Assembly: GCA_028281785.1 (NCBI GenBank)
Contig: JANQJG010000065.1
Location: 1-64,000 of the forward strand
Direction: 5' to 3'
Source of the DNA: Rhodospirillales bacterium
GTDB taxonomy: Bacteria > Pseudomonadota > Alphaproteobacteria > Rhodospirillales > Shumkoniaceae
DNA: 64,000 nucleotides
The first letter of the stretch is position 1. Every line of letters starts with the position of its first letter. Made by a program: the position numbers and the translations under genes. Below the pieces are notes generated by a model that searched no databases, was not told the DNA's origin, and saw nothing but the letters and a program-made list of their open reading frames with translations. Positions 9,134-18,480 of this stretch are shown here, piece by piece.

Positions 9134-9910
9134 ATGCCTGTCACTGTTTCCCGAATTTGCCGCTATCCCGTCAAAGGTCTGAGCGTCGAGGACCTCGACC
9201 GGGTCAACCTCGCCCCCGGTGAAGGCCTACCCCACGACCGTCGCTTCGCCCTCGCCCATGGCAATACGAAGTTCGATCCGCTCAGCCCCGAATGGCAGCC
9301 GAAATCGAACTTCTTGATGCTTATGCGAAACGAGCAGCTCGCGAGACTCGAAACGCGCTTTGAGGATGCCGACGGGACATTAACGATCAGCCGCAACGGC
9401 AAAAGGGTCACTCGTGGAAAGATCACCACGCCGGTCGGGCGGGCTGTTATCGAGGATTTTTTCGCGGCCTATATGCGCGCTGACCTGCGTGGCAAACCAC
9501 GCCTTGTCGAGGCACCCGGGCACATGTTCTCCGACAGCCGCGACAAGGTCGTTTCCATCGTCAATCTGGCATCTGTTCATGACGTGGAGAGGGTCGTCGG
9601 ACGGCCCGTCGACCCCATCCGCTTCCGCGCCAACATCTATCTCGAGGGCCTGGATCCCTGGGCCGAGTTCGACTGGGTCGGCCAATCGATCATGATTGGT
9701 GACGCGCAACTCGACGCCACAAGCCGGATTGTGCGGTGTGCGGCGACGGAGGTCGATCCCCAGACGGGCGCGCGCGACATGAACGTTGTCCAAGCGCTGC
9801 GGCGAGGTTTCGGCCATGCCGACATGGGACTCTATGCGGCCGTCAAGCGGGCTGGCTCGGTGACCGTCGGCGACGAGGTCGTGGTATCGCCTCTCACGGC
9901 AATAGGCTAA
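9134..9910 (+). CDS. MOSC domain-containing protein
   Basis: This 258-residue protein has an N-terminal MOSC beta-barrel half (SRICRYPVKGLSVEDL, then LPHDRRFALAHG) and a C-terminal MOSC core (about residues 130-255; RFRANIYLEGLDPWAEFDWVG). The conserved Cys lies in IVRCAATEVDPQTGARD. MOSC proteins handle sulfur or molybdenum cofactor sulfuration; YcbX/YiiM-like members detoxify N-hydroxylated bases. ATG 9134 fits the family start (MPVTVSRIC); an earlier GTG at 9095 lies inside the inverted repeat and is less likely. Its stop codon overlaps that of the convergent DUF4167 gene by three bases. Confidence 0.85.
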   Translation: MPVTVSRICRYPVKGLSVEDLDRVNLAPGEGLPHDRRFALAHGNTKFDPLSPEWQPKSNFLMLMRNEQLARLETRFEDADGTLTISRNGKRVTRGKITTPVGRAVIEDFFAAYMRADLRGKPRLVEAPGHMFSDSRDKVVSIVNLASVHDVERVVGRPVDPIRFRANIYLEGLDPWAEFDWVGQSIMIGDAQLDATSRIVRCAATEVDPQTGARDMNVVQALRRGFGHADMGLYAAVKRAGSVTVGDEVVVSPLTAIG

Positions 9911-10353
9911 GCGACGCTCTCCCGCTCGGAGTCGGCCGCCGCGCTTTCCTCTCCCGCCGCTTCGATAGGGGCTTCGTCTCCTCCCGACGACGGAACAAGT
10001 TCAAGGCTCGGATCCGTATCGGAAGACGTTGCGGCTATAGGCGGTGCCGGCAGCGGTGGTTGAGGCGCCCGGCCGCCGCGTTCCCCGCGGGCTTGACCGG
10101 AACTGTTTCCATTCGCGGAGCTGAACAGCCGGTAGTAGTGATCCGCGTACTGGAAGAAACCTTCCGCAGAGATGCGGTCGCCCGAGGACAAGGCATCACG
10201 CGCGAGAGATAAGTATTTCTCGTGGACCTGTTGGGCCGTCCCCCGGATCTTGACGTCCGGGCCAGTGCTCTCGAAGGTCTGGTTTTTCCCGGCGGAAAAC
10301 CGCTTGCCGTTGCCGCGAGATCGTCCTCGTCGGGTGCTTGTTGCGTGCTTCAT
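9907..10353 (-). CDS. DUF4167 domain-containing protein
   Basis: This small protein of 148 residues has a strongly basic N-terminus (RRGRSRGNGKRF), then the DUF4167 core (about residues 25-80; STGPDVKIRGTAQQVHEKYL and the AEGFFQYADHYYRL motif). A Pro- and acidic-rich disordered tail follows. The domain is common in alphaproteobacteria next to prmC and prfA, as here, and is thought to be RNA- or ribosome-associated; no function is established. The start MKHATS is chosen because everything upstream lacks family character. It lies 189 bases downstream of prmC. Confidence 0.85.
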   Translation of the reverse strand: MKHATSTRRGRSRGNGKRFSAGKNQTFESTGPDVKIRGTAQQVHEKYLSLARDALSSGDRISAEGFFQYADHYYRLFSSANGNSSGQARGERGGRAPQPPLPAPPIAATSSDTDPSLELVPSSGGDEAPIEAAGEESAAADSERESVA

Positions 10354-10542
10354 GACACCAAATTGTTGTTGAGCTACGAACCGTTCTCCACCAACGCACC
10401 GTCCGGTAAACCGACCCGGCCGAAAACCGAATAGAGGCACTCGGCGATACCGCGTTCGGAGAGGGCGATCGAGCGTGCCCAAAGGCACCATCTCGTGAGG
10501 GGCACATGGCCGCCTGCCCTGCAAACTAGACGGGATTCGGTC

Positions 10543-11436
10543 TCAATCCAACCTTTTTTTTGGATTCCTGGGGCCATCATCGCGAGTCACCGCAAGACAG
10601 CGCGAAACCCCCGAAAGATCCTGCCGGACCGCGACGACGGAGAGGTCTCCACCAGCCTCCATGAGGCCCGCGACCGGATCTGCCTGGCCGTCCCCGACCT
10701 CGAGAAACGCGGCGCCATGCCGCGACAACAATCGGGGAAGCTGCCGCGCAAGGATTCGGTAGGCTTGAAGGCCATCGGCCCCGCCATCCAGGGCGAGCCG
10801 CGGTTCGAAAGCCGAGACCTCTGGCGGCAAAGCCCGCAACTCCCCGCCGGCGATATAGGGCGGGTTGGACAAAACGATATCGAAACAGCCCTCGATGGCA
10901 CCCGCCCAGTCGCCGACCACAAACGCGGCGCGCGTCTTCAGGCCGAGCCGGCAGGCGTTACCCCGCGCGACCTCGATCGCCTCGGCCGAGAGATCGACGC
11001 CGAGCCCCCACGCGTCTCGACGCTCGGACAGGAGCGTGAGCAGCAGGCACCCGCTGCCCGTGCCCAGGTCGAGCACCGAGACCGGCCCTCGACGGTCATT
11101 TATCCGGTCCAGCGCCGCCTCGATCAGGGTTTCGGTATCGGGCCGGGGCGCCAAGGTATCCGCGGTGACGCGAAAGGGTAGGCTCCAGAATTCCTTCTCG
11201 CCCAGGATATGAGAGATCGGTTCCCTCCGCGTCCTTCGCTCGACCAACTCCGCGAGCCGGGTCCGCTCGGGTTCGCCAAGGGGATCGCAAGGCGACGCCA
11301 GCATTCGCGCCGCGTCGATCCGGAGCGCTTGCTGGATCAGAAGCCGCGCATCCAGGCGCGGGGAACTCACCCCCGCCGCGGCAAGCCGCCGGGTCGCGGC
11401 CTCCCAGGCCTCGGCCAGCGTTACGCAGCCGCTCAT
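10543..11436 (-). CDS. prmC: Peptide chain release factor N5-glutamine methyltransferase
   Basis: This enzyme (297 residues) methylates the Gln of the GGQ motif in release factors using S-adenosylmethionine. The N-terminal helical domain (1-90) precedes a Rossmann methyltransferase fold with SAM motif [13 protein letters not shown] (about 120-132) and the catalytic NPPY motif (SNPPYIAGG, about 190). Its start overlaps the prfA stop by four bases (ATGA), so it is translationally coupled to its substrate. This coupling is the usual arrangement. Confidence 0.96.
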   Translation of the reverse strand: MSGCVTLAEAWEAATRRLAAAGVSSPRLDARLLIQQALRIDAARMLASPCDPLGEPERTRLAELVERRTRREPISHILGEKEFWSLPFRVTADTLAPRPDTETLIEAALDRINDRRGPVSVLDLGTGSGCLLLTLLSERRDAWGLGVDLSAEAIEVARGNACRLGLKTRAAFVVGDWAGAIEGCFDIVLSNPPYIAGGELRALPPEVSAFEPRLALDGGADGLQAYRILARQLPRLLSRHGAAFLEVGDGQADPVAGLMEAGGDLSVVAVRQDLSGVSRCLAVTRDDGPRNPKKRLD

Positions 11437-12506
11437 TCGACCTCGGCGAGCCGTTCGGCCTGATCCTCGGCGGTCAGCGCGTCGATGAGCTCATCCAGCT
11501 CGCCGGCGAGGATCCGATCCAGCTTGTGCAGGGTCAGGTTGATGCGATGATCCGTCACCCGCCCCTGCGGGAAGTTGTAGGTCCTGATGCGTTCGGAGCG
11601 GTCGCCGCTGCCCACTTGGCCCCGGCGGGCGGCCGAGCGCTCGGCATCGGCCTTCTGCCGTTCGTTTTCATAGAGGCGGGCCCGCAGCACGCGCATCGCC
11701 TTGGCCTTGTTCTTGTGCTGTGATTTCTCGTCCTGTTGGGAGACCACGATTCCCGTCGGCAGATGCGTGATTCTGACCGCGCTGTCGGTGGTATTGACGG
11801 ATTGGCCCCCCGGCCCGCTGGCCCGGAAAACATCGACGCGCAAGTCCTTCTCGTCGATCTCGACGTCCACCTCCTCGGCCTCCGGCAACACGGCCACGGT
11901 CGCCGCCGAGGTATGAATGCGCCCCCCGGACTCGGTCTCGGGCACCCTCTGCACGCGGTGCACGCCGGACTCGAATTTGAGCCGCGCGAACACTTCGCGC
12001 CCGGTAACCGATGCGACGGCCTCCTTATAGCCGCCAATGCCCGTTTCATTCACATGGAGAAGCTCGAACTTCCATTTCCGAGACTCGGCGTAGCGTTGAT
12101 ACATTCGGAAGAGGTCGGCCGCGAACAGGCCGGCCTCGTCGCCGCCGGTTCCGGCCCGCAATTCGAGGATCGCGTTCCTGGCGTCCGCCTCGTCCTTGGG
12201 CAGGAGCAGAAGCTTGACGCAAAGCTCCAGTTCCGGGCTCTTGGACGTGAGGTCCCGCAGTTCCTCCTCGGCCAGCGCCTTCATGTCCGCATCGCCCTCG
12301 GGGTCGTCGATCAGCGAACGGAGATCCGCGATCTCGGCTTCGACCTTGCGCATGGCGCGAATTCCCTCCACCACCGGCGTCAGCTCGGAATACTCCTTTG
12401 TCAGCAGCGCATAGTCCCCGGACTTCGCCGCATCCGGCGAGGCCAACACGCCCCCCAATTCTTCAAAACGGCTCACCAGCCGGTCCAGCTTTTCCGAAAA
12501 GCTCAC
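11433..12506 (-). CDS. prfA: Peptide chain release factor 1
   Basis: RF1 recognises UAA and UAG and triggers peptidyl-tRNA hydrolysis. The 357 residues contain the anticodon-like tripeptide PET (in [17 protein letters not shown]), corresponding to PxT of RF1 rather than SPF of RF2. They also contain the catalytic GGQ ([18 protein letters not shown], about residue 230). The start codon is GTG at 12506, overlapping the hemA stop by four bases; the end overlaps prmC by four. The hemA-prfA-prmC coupling resembles that of enterobacteria. Confidence 0.97.
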   Translation of the reverse strand: MSFSEKLDRLVSRFEELGGVLASPDAAKSGDYALLTKEYSELTPVVEGIRAMRKVEAEIADLRSLIDDPEGDADMKALAEEELRDLTSKSPELELCVKLLLLPKDEADARNAILELRAGTGGDEAGLFAADLFRMYQRYAESRKWKFELLHVNETGIGGYKEAVASVTGREVFARLKFESGVHRVQRVPETESGGRIHTSAATVAVLPEAEEVDVEIDEKDLRVDVFRASGPGGQSVNTTDSAVRITHLPTGIVVSQQDEKSQHKNKAKAMRVLRARLYENERQKADAERSAARRGQVGSGDRSERIRTYNFPQGRVTDHRINLTLHKLDRILAGELDELIDALTAEDQAERLAEVE

Positions 12507-13837
12507 GAGTCCTCATCCTTCTTGTTTGGCTCTATCTGAAGGTCATCGGCATTCAATCCGAACAAACGGTCGAGCATCCCTTCGAGTTCCTCGAAATCCT
12601 GAGGCTTATCTCCTGGCCGACCTGTCGGGTCCGCCCCCGATTCCGCGGCGATCGCCTTGATCGCCCGCGACGGCCCGTGCAGCAGCCGATTGATCAGCAG
12701 GCGCGTGGCCCGATCGGCGTCTCCGCCCGCATCGGCCAAGGCCGCCTCGCGGACATCCTCGAAATGCCGCCTGAGCCTGCGCAAGGCCGGAACCGCGGCG
12801 CGTTCGGCCCGGCCGTGGAGATAGTGAGCCACCTCGTCATCGACGATACGCCACGCCGCCCGGGCCTCGGTCTCCCGGTTCGCCCGGCCCTCCATGGCCA
12901 CGCGCTCCAAGTCCGCGAGGTCATAGAGAAACGCCTGCTCAATTCGATTGACGGCGGGGTCGATGTCTCCCGGCAGACCGCCATCGACAAAGAAGATCGG
13001 CCGTTTGCGGCGGCGCCGCAAGGCCGCCATGACCATATCGACGGTGATGACATATCGCCGCGCCCCGAAAGCGGTCGCAACCACATCGGCCCGCGCCATC
13101 GCCTCGGCCAGGCTGTCGAAGTCCGCGAAATGGCAATCCAGTTGCCTCGCCACGGCCTCCGCCCGCTTCTCGCTGGTATGGATGATGGTCATGTCATTGA
13201 GCCCCCCGGCCACGAAACCTTCGGCAATGACAACGCCCATCTCTCCGACACCGATCAGCAGGCCCGAACGGCGCCCCAGATCGCCGTGCAAATCGCGCGC
13301 GATCTGAACGGCCGAGGCCGCAATCGAGACCGGCCCTTCGCCAATGGCCGTTTCCGTGCGAACCCGTTTCGCAACGTTGAAAGCCGCCTGAAACAGTTGG
13401 TCGAGGGCCGGCCCACAGGTGCCGGCCTCTCGCGCCAGTCGGTGGCCCGCCTTGACCTGGCCCAGTACCTGGGATTCGCCGATGACCTGACTGTCCAGCG
13501 AAGCGGCGACCGCGAAGGCATGGCGAACGGCGTCTTTTCCCGTCAAAACATAGAGCTGCGGCCGAAGTTCTTCTTCCAGGACCCCGCCATGTTCCGAGAG
13601 CACGCTTACGACGGCCTGCGTCGCCAGCGCATGATCGGCATGGACCGCCTGAATCTCGACCCGGTCGCAGGTTGCCAGGAGCGCCGCCTGTCGAATGCCG
13701 GCTTTGCGCAGCCGCCCCAGAACGAAGGGCAAGGCCCGGTCCTCGACGAACAGGCGATCGCGCATGGCAAGAGAACTCGACCGGTGATTGGCACCGATCA
13801 CGAACACCTGCCCGGCATGGGTCGATGTCTCGTCCAT
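12503..13837 (-). CDS. hemA: Glutamyl-tRNA reductase
   Basis: This enzyme reduces glutamyl-tRNA(Glu) to glutamate-1-semialdehyde with NADPH, the first step of C5 haem synthesis. It has 444 residues, with an N-terminal catalytic domain (catalytic Cys57 in LLATCDRVE), a nucleotide domain containing [10 protein letters not shown] (about 119-128) and the dinucleotide motif LIGVGEMG, and a C-terminal dimerisation domain. Asp follows the catalytic TC where Asn is usual. A C5 pathway is notable because most alphaproteobacteria use ALA synthase; the deviation from the TCNR motif may point to a divergent family member. It starts six bases after the hisS stop and is coupled to prfA. Confidence 0.9.
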   Translation of the reverse strand: MDETSTHAGQVFVIGANHRSSSLAMRDRLFVEDRALPFVLGRLRKAGIRQAALLATCDRVEIQAVHADHALATQAVVSVLSEHGGVLEEELRPQLYVLTGKDAVRHAFAVAASLDSQVIGESQVLGQVKAGHRLAREAGTCGPALDQLFQAAFNVAKRVRTETAIGEGPVSIAASAVQIARDLHGDLGRRSGLLIGVGEMGVVIAEGFVAGGLNDMTIIHTSEKRAEAVARQLDCHFADFDSLAEAMARADVVATAFGARRYVITVDMVMAALRRRRKRPIFFVDGGLPGDIDPAVNRIEQAFLYDLADLERVAMEGRANRETEARAAWRIVDDEVAHYLHGRAERAAVPALRRLRRHFEDVREAALADAGGDADRATRLLINRLLHGPSRAIKAIAAESGADPTGRPGDKPQDFEELEGMLDRLFGLNADDLQIEPNKKDEDS

Positions 13838-13843
13838 GGTCCG

Positions 13844-15088
13844 CTAACGATAGCGGCCGAGGTGCGCCTCCAGGTCGTTAAGAGGAACCTCGGTCTGCTC
13901 GCCCGAATCCATGTCCCGCACCGTGGCGACGCCACGTGCCAGCTCCTCCTCCCCGAGGAGGATCACCGCCGATGCACCGAGAGCATTCGCCCTCTTCATG
14001 CGTTTGCTCAGATTGCCGGAATACCCCAAATCCATACGGAATCCAGCTTGTCGAAGCCGATGTGTAAGCGCAAGGGCGTCCCGCGCCGCCTCCTTGCCGA
14101 CGGGGACCACGGCCAGGGGGCGCTTTCCCGCGGCGGGCGGCTCGATCAGCATAGCCAGCCGTTCCACGCCCGCCGCCCATCCGATGCCGGGCGTATCCGG
14201 CCCGCCCATCAAACGGACCAGCCCGTCATATCTTCCCCCGGCCAGCACCGTTCCTTGAGCGCCCAGGGCATCCGTCGTGAATTCGAAGGCGGTATGACAG
14301 TAGTAGTCAAGTCCGCGCACGAGGCGCGGGTTGACCTGATAGCGCACGCCAAGGCTTTCGAGCCCGGCGAGCATTTCATCGAAAAACGCCCGTGAAGCCG
14401 CGTTCAGGCTGTCGGTGAGAAGCGGCGCCTCGGCCACGATCGCGCGATCCGCCTCCTCCTTGGAATCGAGGATTCGGAGGGGGTTGCGGCCCAGCCGATC
14501 GCGGCTGTCCGCCGACAGGGAACCCCGATGTCGGTCCAGATACTCCACCAAGCGCCCGCGATAGGCATCGCGGCTTTCGCTGTCTCCCAGGGTGTTGATC
14601 TCGCAAACGACACTGTCCTTCAGCCCCAATTCCTGCAGCAACTGGGCGCCGAGGGCGATCACCTCGATGTCGGCGAGCGGGGACGCGACGCCAAGGAGTT
14701 CCACCCCGATTTGATGGAACTGCCTTTGGCGTCCCTTTTGCGGCCTCTCATAGCGGAACATCGGGCCCCGGTAGAAAAGCTTGAGCGGCAGGCGTTGCGC
14801 CAGACCGCCGGAGATGAAGGCGCGCGCGACGCCTGCCGTGCCTTCCGGACGCAGGGTCAGGCTCTCGCCGCCCTTGTCCTGAAAGGTGTACATCTCCTTC
14901 GTCACGATATCGGACGCGTCACCCAGGGTCCGGGCAAAGACTTCGGTGAACTCGAACACCGGAGTCTCGATCTCGTCGAAACCGTAGAGGGCCGCGACCG
15001 CGCGTCCGCGTTCTTCGACCCGGCGATGACGGGCCAGCTCGTCGGGGAGAAGGTCGTGGGTACCGCGTACCGGCTGTAGTGCGGGCAT
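13844..15088 (-). CDS. hisS: Histidyl-tRNA synthetase
   Basis: This class II aminoacyl-tRNA synthetase has 414 residues and charges tRNA(His). Motif 1 region (PVFEFTEVFARTLG), motif 2 (FRYERPQKGRQRQFHQ, about 110-125), the histidine-specific motifs GLDYYCHTAFEF (about 260) and the motif 3 segment GIGWAAGVERLAML are all present. The anticodon-binding domain forms the last 90 residues. Start MPALQPVRGTHD has an AGGGG ahead of it. It lies 18 bases after ispG in the same minus-strand operon. Confidence 0.97.
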   Translation of the reverse strand: MPALQPVRGTHDLLPDELARHRRVEERGRAVAALYGFDEIETPVFEFTEVFARTLGDASDIVTKEMYTFQDKGGESLTLRPEGTAGVARAFISGGLAQRLPLKLFYRGPMFRYERPQKGRQRQFHQIGVELLGVASPLADIEVIALGAQLLQELGLKDSVVCEINTLGDSESRDAYRGRLVEYLDRHRGSLSADSRDRLGRNPLRILDSKEEADRAIVAEAPLLTDSLNAASRAFFDEMLAGLESLGVRYQVNPRLVRGLDYYCHTAFEFTTDALGAQGTVLAGGRYDGLVRLMGGPDTPGIGWAAGVERLAMLIEPPAAGKRPLAVVPVGKEAARDALALTHRLRQAGFRMDLGYSGNLSKRMKRANALGASAVILLGEEELARGVATVRDMDSGEQTEVPLNDLEAHLGRYR

Positions 15089-15106
15089 GCCCCTGGCGAT
15101 CCAGAT

Positions 15107-16414
15107 TTAGCGAACCGGGGTCGGGACGTCCGCCCCGTCCACGGGAAGTGCCTGAGCCTGCTGGGTCGGCTCGGCATTGGCGGCATCGCGGGAAAAGCGC
15201 GTTCGGATGTAGTCCTCGATGATATGCTGGAACTCTTCCGCAATCCGCGGACCGCGCAATGTCATAGCCTTTTTGCCGTCTATGAAGACCGGCGCGGCCG
15301 GCTCCTCGCCGGTTCCCGGCAGGCTGATGCCGATATCCGCATGCTTGCTCTCGCCCGGTCCGTTGACGATGCAACCCATGACCGCCAGATTGAGCGTTTC
15401 CGCGCCCGGGTAGGTCTCCCGCCATTCGGGCATGCGATCACGGACATAGCCCTGGATCTTGTCAGCGAGCTCCTGAAAGACGGTGCTCGTGGTTCGTCCG
15501 CATCCTGGGCAAGCGGAGACCAGTGGAACGAATGACCGGAATCCCATTGTCTGGAGAATTTCCTGGGCCACGACCACTTCCTGGGTCCGGTCGCCGCCCG
15601 GTTCCGGGGTGAGGGAGACGCGGATGGTGTCGCCGATCCCCTCCTGAAGCAGGACGGCAAGCGCCGCGGCCGAGGCCACGATGCCCTTGGAGCCCATGCC
15701 GGCCTCGGTCAATCCGAGGTGAAGCGCGTAGTCGCCCCGTCTCGCCAGCTCCCGATAGACGGTGATGAGGCTCTGCACGTCGCTCACCTTGCAGGACAGC
15801 ACGATCTTGTCGCGCGTCATTCCCAACTCTTCGGCCCGCTGCGCACTGCCAATCGCCGACGTCACCAGAGCCTCGCGCATGACCTCGGCCGAGTCTTGAG
15901 GTTGCGGGGCCCGAGCGTTCTCGTCCATGAGATGGGCCAGAAGCTCCTGATCGAGGCTTCCCCAATTGACGCCGATGCGGACCGGGCGGTCATAGCGAAG
16001 GGCAACGTCGATCATGGTCGAGAACTGCACATCCTTTTTTTCCCGGAACCCCACGTTTCCCGGATTGATTCGGTACTTGGCAAGCGCTTCGGCACAGGCG
16101 GGAAAGTCGGTGAGCAGCTTGTGGCCGATGTAGTGAAAATCGCCGATCAGCGGAACATCCACACCTTTCTTTTCGAGCAGATCCCGGATGCGGGGCACCG
16201 CGGCCGCCGCCTCGGGCCGGTCGACCGTAATGCGCACGAGTTCCGACCCGGCGCGGGCGAGAGCCGCGACCTGGTTCGCCGTCGCTTCCACATCCGCGGT
16301 GTCCGTGTTGGTCATGGACTGAACAACGATCGGTCCGCGGCCGCCAATCATCACATCTCCGACCCGCACGGGAACGGTAGAGCGTCGGAAGGTGTGATCA
16401 TGGGAATCAGGCAT
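15107..16414 (-). CDS. ispG: 4-hydroxy-3-methylbut-2-enyl diphosphate synthase (flavodoxin)
   Basis: IspG/GcpE is the [4Fe-4S] enzyme that converts MEcPP to HMBPP in the MEP isoprenoid pathway. The 435 residues show the TIM-barrel start ([13 protein letters not shown]), the IGDFHY and RINPGNVG motifs and the cluster ligands in ACPGCGRTT plus Cys of GCIVNGPGE. The C-terminus carries an extra 30-residue Ala/Pro-rich tail. A terminator upstream (16506-16537) separates it from the rodZ-like gene, so it probably has its own promoter in 16415-16505. Confidence 0.97.
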   Translation of the reverse strand: MPDSHDHTFRRSTVPVRVGDVMIGGRGPIVVQSMTNTDTADVEATANQVAALARAGSELVRITVDRPEAAAAVPRIRDLLEKKGVDVPLIGDFHYIGHKLLTDFPACAEALAKYRINPGNVGFREKKDVQFSTMIDVALRYDRPVRIGVNWGSLDQELLAHLMDENARAPQPQDSAEVMREALVTSAIGSAQRAEELGMTRDKIVLSCKVSDVQSLITVYRELARRGDYALHLGLTEAGMGSKGIVASAAALAVLLQEGIGDTIRVSLTPEPGGDRTQEVVVAQEILQTMGFRSFVPLVSACPGCGRTTSTVFQELADKIQGYVRDRMPEWRETYPGAETLNLAVMGCIVNGPGESKHADIGISLPGTGEEPAAPVFIDGKKAMTLRGPRIAEEFQHIIEDYIRTRFSRDAANAEPTQQAQALPVDGADVPTPVR

Positions 16415-16505
16415 CTGCTTCGCCTTTGCTGTCGGCCATGGCTCGGCAGCCGTTTATTGCCGCAAGCTGCGGCCCTGGGTCAACGGTGGAAGTACATCCA
16501 CGTGT

Positions 16506-16537
16506 TAAAACGGGCGGACGCAAAGCGCCCGCCCGTT
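16506..16537 (-). terminator. Intrinsic terminator of the rodZ-like gene
   Basis: Arms AACGGGCGG (16509-16517) and CCGCCCGTT (16529-16537), with further pairing across an A-C mismatch up to an AAA loop. On the minus strand the stem is followed by TTTT. It lies 26 bases after the stop of the rodZ-like gene and ahead of ispG. Confidence 0.75.
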
Positions 16538-16562
16538 GATATGGAAACAAATGGGGAAGGTA

Positions 16563-18257
16563 TCAATCGAGGACCGCGGTTCCCTCCTGCAGGCGCTTGG
16601 CCTCCAAGGATACATTCCGCCGAACCGCCCCTATCGGCCCGATCGGAGCCACCGGTTCACCGTCGACGTATATCTCCAACGCCCCGGCATTCCCCGTCAA
16701 CAATGTGAGGCCACCGCGATCGGGCACCAGATAGCTGTCTCCCGCCCGAAGAAGACGCGTCAACAAAAGCCGCTGGGACTCCGAGTCGCGGACCTGAATC
16801 CAGCTGTCCGTCTTGGCCCGCACCTCGACCCGCGATGTGCCGCTGGCAGACCCATAGACACGGCCCACGCGCTCATGATCGACCTCCTCGATCTCGGGCG
16901 CCAAGGGAATCGCCGCAATCGGTTCCGCGCTGCGAGCTGGGCTTGCCTCGACGAGTGTGCTCTGCTCGCCGAAATCCGTCGCCCGCGCGGTGACGACTTC
17001 GGCTGAGGACGCCGAGATAACCGCGTCGGACCGGATCCGCATGCCGGACACCACGGCATCCTGGGTCGAACCGGCAGTCGCCTCAGCGGTTATGTACAAA
17101 GGCGGGCTTGGGGGCGCGGCTTCCGCAACCGTTTCCGGCCGCTCGTTTGGCAGTCGCGAAACCGGCTCCTCGGATCGGGGTGAAATCCGTTCGGCCGGGC
17201 TTGTCCCGACCACGGACGGCGACTGAATACCAGGCGCATCCGGAACGCTGTCCTGTCCGGCGTGGGTTTCGGCATTCCTGGCAACAGCCGGAGCTTCTAA
17301 GCTGGCCTCAAGCCGATCAGCCTCCGAGCCCGTTTCCTCGACGGCGGGAGCCGAAGGGATCTCGGCAATCCGGGGGGCTGCCGAAGGCGAGTCGACCGGC
17401 GCCGACGGGATGCTCAGACGCCCCAAGGAGGAGACCTGGTCCGCCGGTTCGGATAGATCGGCCGGAATAGCCGCGTGCACCGTATTCGCATCCTCGCGCG
17501 GCGGAGCCGTAATTGGCGGCATGCCGGTCGGGGCGGCCTGCTCCTCAACCACCGGCGGCTGATCGGGGGCCAACACACCGGCATCGGGGGCAGCCAAAGG
17601 CTCATCGGACTGCCGCTCTGCCGGTTCCGGCTGTGCGGAAAATATCGGGCTGAGGCCAGCTTCAGCGCCATACGGCTCAAGCGACTCCGGTCCCGTGGCG
17701 GCCTGGGCCGGGGTGGCTAGGGAATCCACCCGGCCCGTCGAGGTCAGATCCGTTGCGCCCGTGGATGTGGGGTCGGCCTCTCCGGCAGCTGGATCTTCCG
17801 TCCTCGGCAATTTCGACGCGAGTTGCTCGGGCACTGGAGACACCAATTCTTGGAGAAATCCGTCGTTGCTGGTCCCCAGGTACCAAGCCCCATACGCGAC
17901 GCCGGCAACCAAAAGACCCACGAGAACGATGGCGGCGCTCGGCGTGCCCTGTTCCGCGACCGGCGATGGAAAAACCAGCTCGGTCTTGCGGTTCATGTTC
18001 TCGGTTTCGGATTTGAAGCGTCGAACCACTTCATCGGCGTCGAGCCCAAGATACTCGGCATAGGTCCGCACGAACCCGACCGCATAGGCCAAGCCAGGAA
18101 GATCGCCGAAACGGCTTTCCTCGATCGCCTCGAGATACGGATAGCGGATTCGCAGCAAGTCCGCGACTTCGCGAAGGTCCTGACCGAATCTAAGCCGCGA
18201 AGCGCGAAGGAGTGCACCGACGCCGGGCTCGAAGCCCTGCCCGAATTGATCACTCAT
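16563..18257 (-). CDS. RodZ-like helix-turn-helix membrane protein (DUF4115)
   Basis: This 564-residue protein has the RodZ layout. An N-terminal HTH_25 domain (about 12-75; LRASRLRFGQDLREVADLLR and YLEAIEESRFGDLPGLAYAV) precedes a single transmembrane helix (about 107-127). A long Pro/Ala/Glu-rich periplasmic stretch (about 130-460) leads to a DUF4115 domain (about 470-545; VEVRAKTDSWIQVRDSES). RodZ anchors MreB and supports rod shape. The linker is unusually long. Its position directly upstream of ispG is the arrangement found across many proteobacteria. Confidence 0.88.
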   Translation of the reverse strand: MSDQFGQGFEPGVGALLRASRLRFGQDLREVADLLRIRYPYLEAIEESRFGDLPGLAYAVGFVRTYAEYLGLDADEVVRRFKSETENMNRKTELVFPSPVAEQGTPSAAIVLVGLLVAGVAYGAWYLGTSNDGFLQELVSPVPEQLASKLPRTEDPAAGEADPTSTGATDLTSTGRVDSLATPAQAATGPESLEPYGAEAGLSPIFSAQPEPAERQSDEPLAAPDAGVLAPDQPPVVEEQAAPTGMPPITAPPREDANTVHAAIPADLSEPADQVSSLGRLSIPSAPVDSPSAAPRIAEIPSAPAVEETGSEADRLEASLEAPAVARNAETHAGQDSVPDAPGIQSPSVVGTSPAERISPRSEEPVSRLPNERPETVAEAAPPSPPLYITAEATAGSTQDAVVSGMRIRSDAVISASSAEVVTARATDFGEQSTLVEASPARSAEPIAAIPLAPEIEEVDHERVGRVYGSASGTSRVEVRAKTDSWIQVRDSESQRLLLTRLLRAGDSYLVPDRGGLTLLTGNAGALEIYVDGEPVAPIGPIGAVRRNVSLEAKRLQEGTAVLD

Positions 18258-18388
18258 ATGTTCACCCGGCGAGGATCGCTCAAATGCGTGCCCCGTCCCC
18301 GGAAATCCTATTTATATTCGCGGCACGCAACGCGTTCCGCAGGTTAACGCCCCTCCTCTTTAAGTACCCCCTGGGTGGAAAGTAATTC

Positions 18389-18421
18389 GGGTCGCGGGCA
18401 GCTCCCGATAACCCTTTTTTT
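18389..18421 (+). terminator. Orphan plus-strand intrinsic terminator
   Basis: A GGGT...CGGG-CAGCT-CCCG...ACCC hairpin (18389-18414) is followed by seven T residues (18415-18421) on the plus strand. Both flanking genes are on the minus strand, so it ends no annotated transcript. It could terminate an unannotated plus-strand small RNA from 18258-18388 or block antisense transcription into ptsP. Confidence 0.5.
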
Positions 18422-18480
18422 CAAGGCATCCCCCATATTGCCTAATTCTTTTGAAATTTCAACCCGGAAAGACCCTTAGT

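Noticed and set aside
12398..14395. 665-codon plus-strand open frame opposite prfA, hemA and hisS
   Set aside because: It spans several confirmed minus-strand genes and shows no family motif; a codon-bias shadow.
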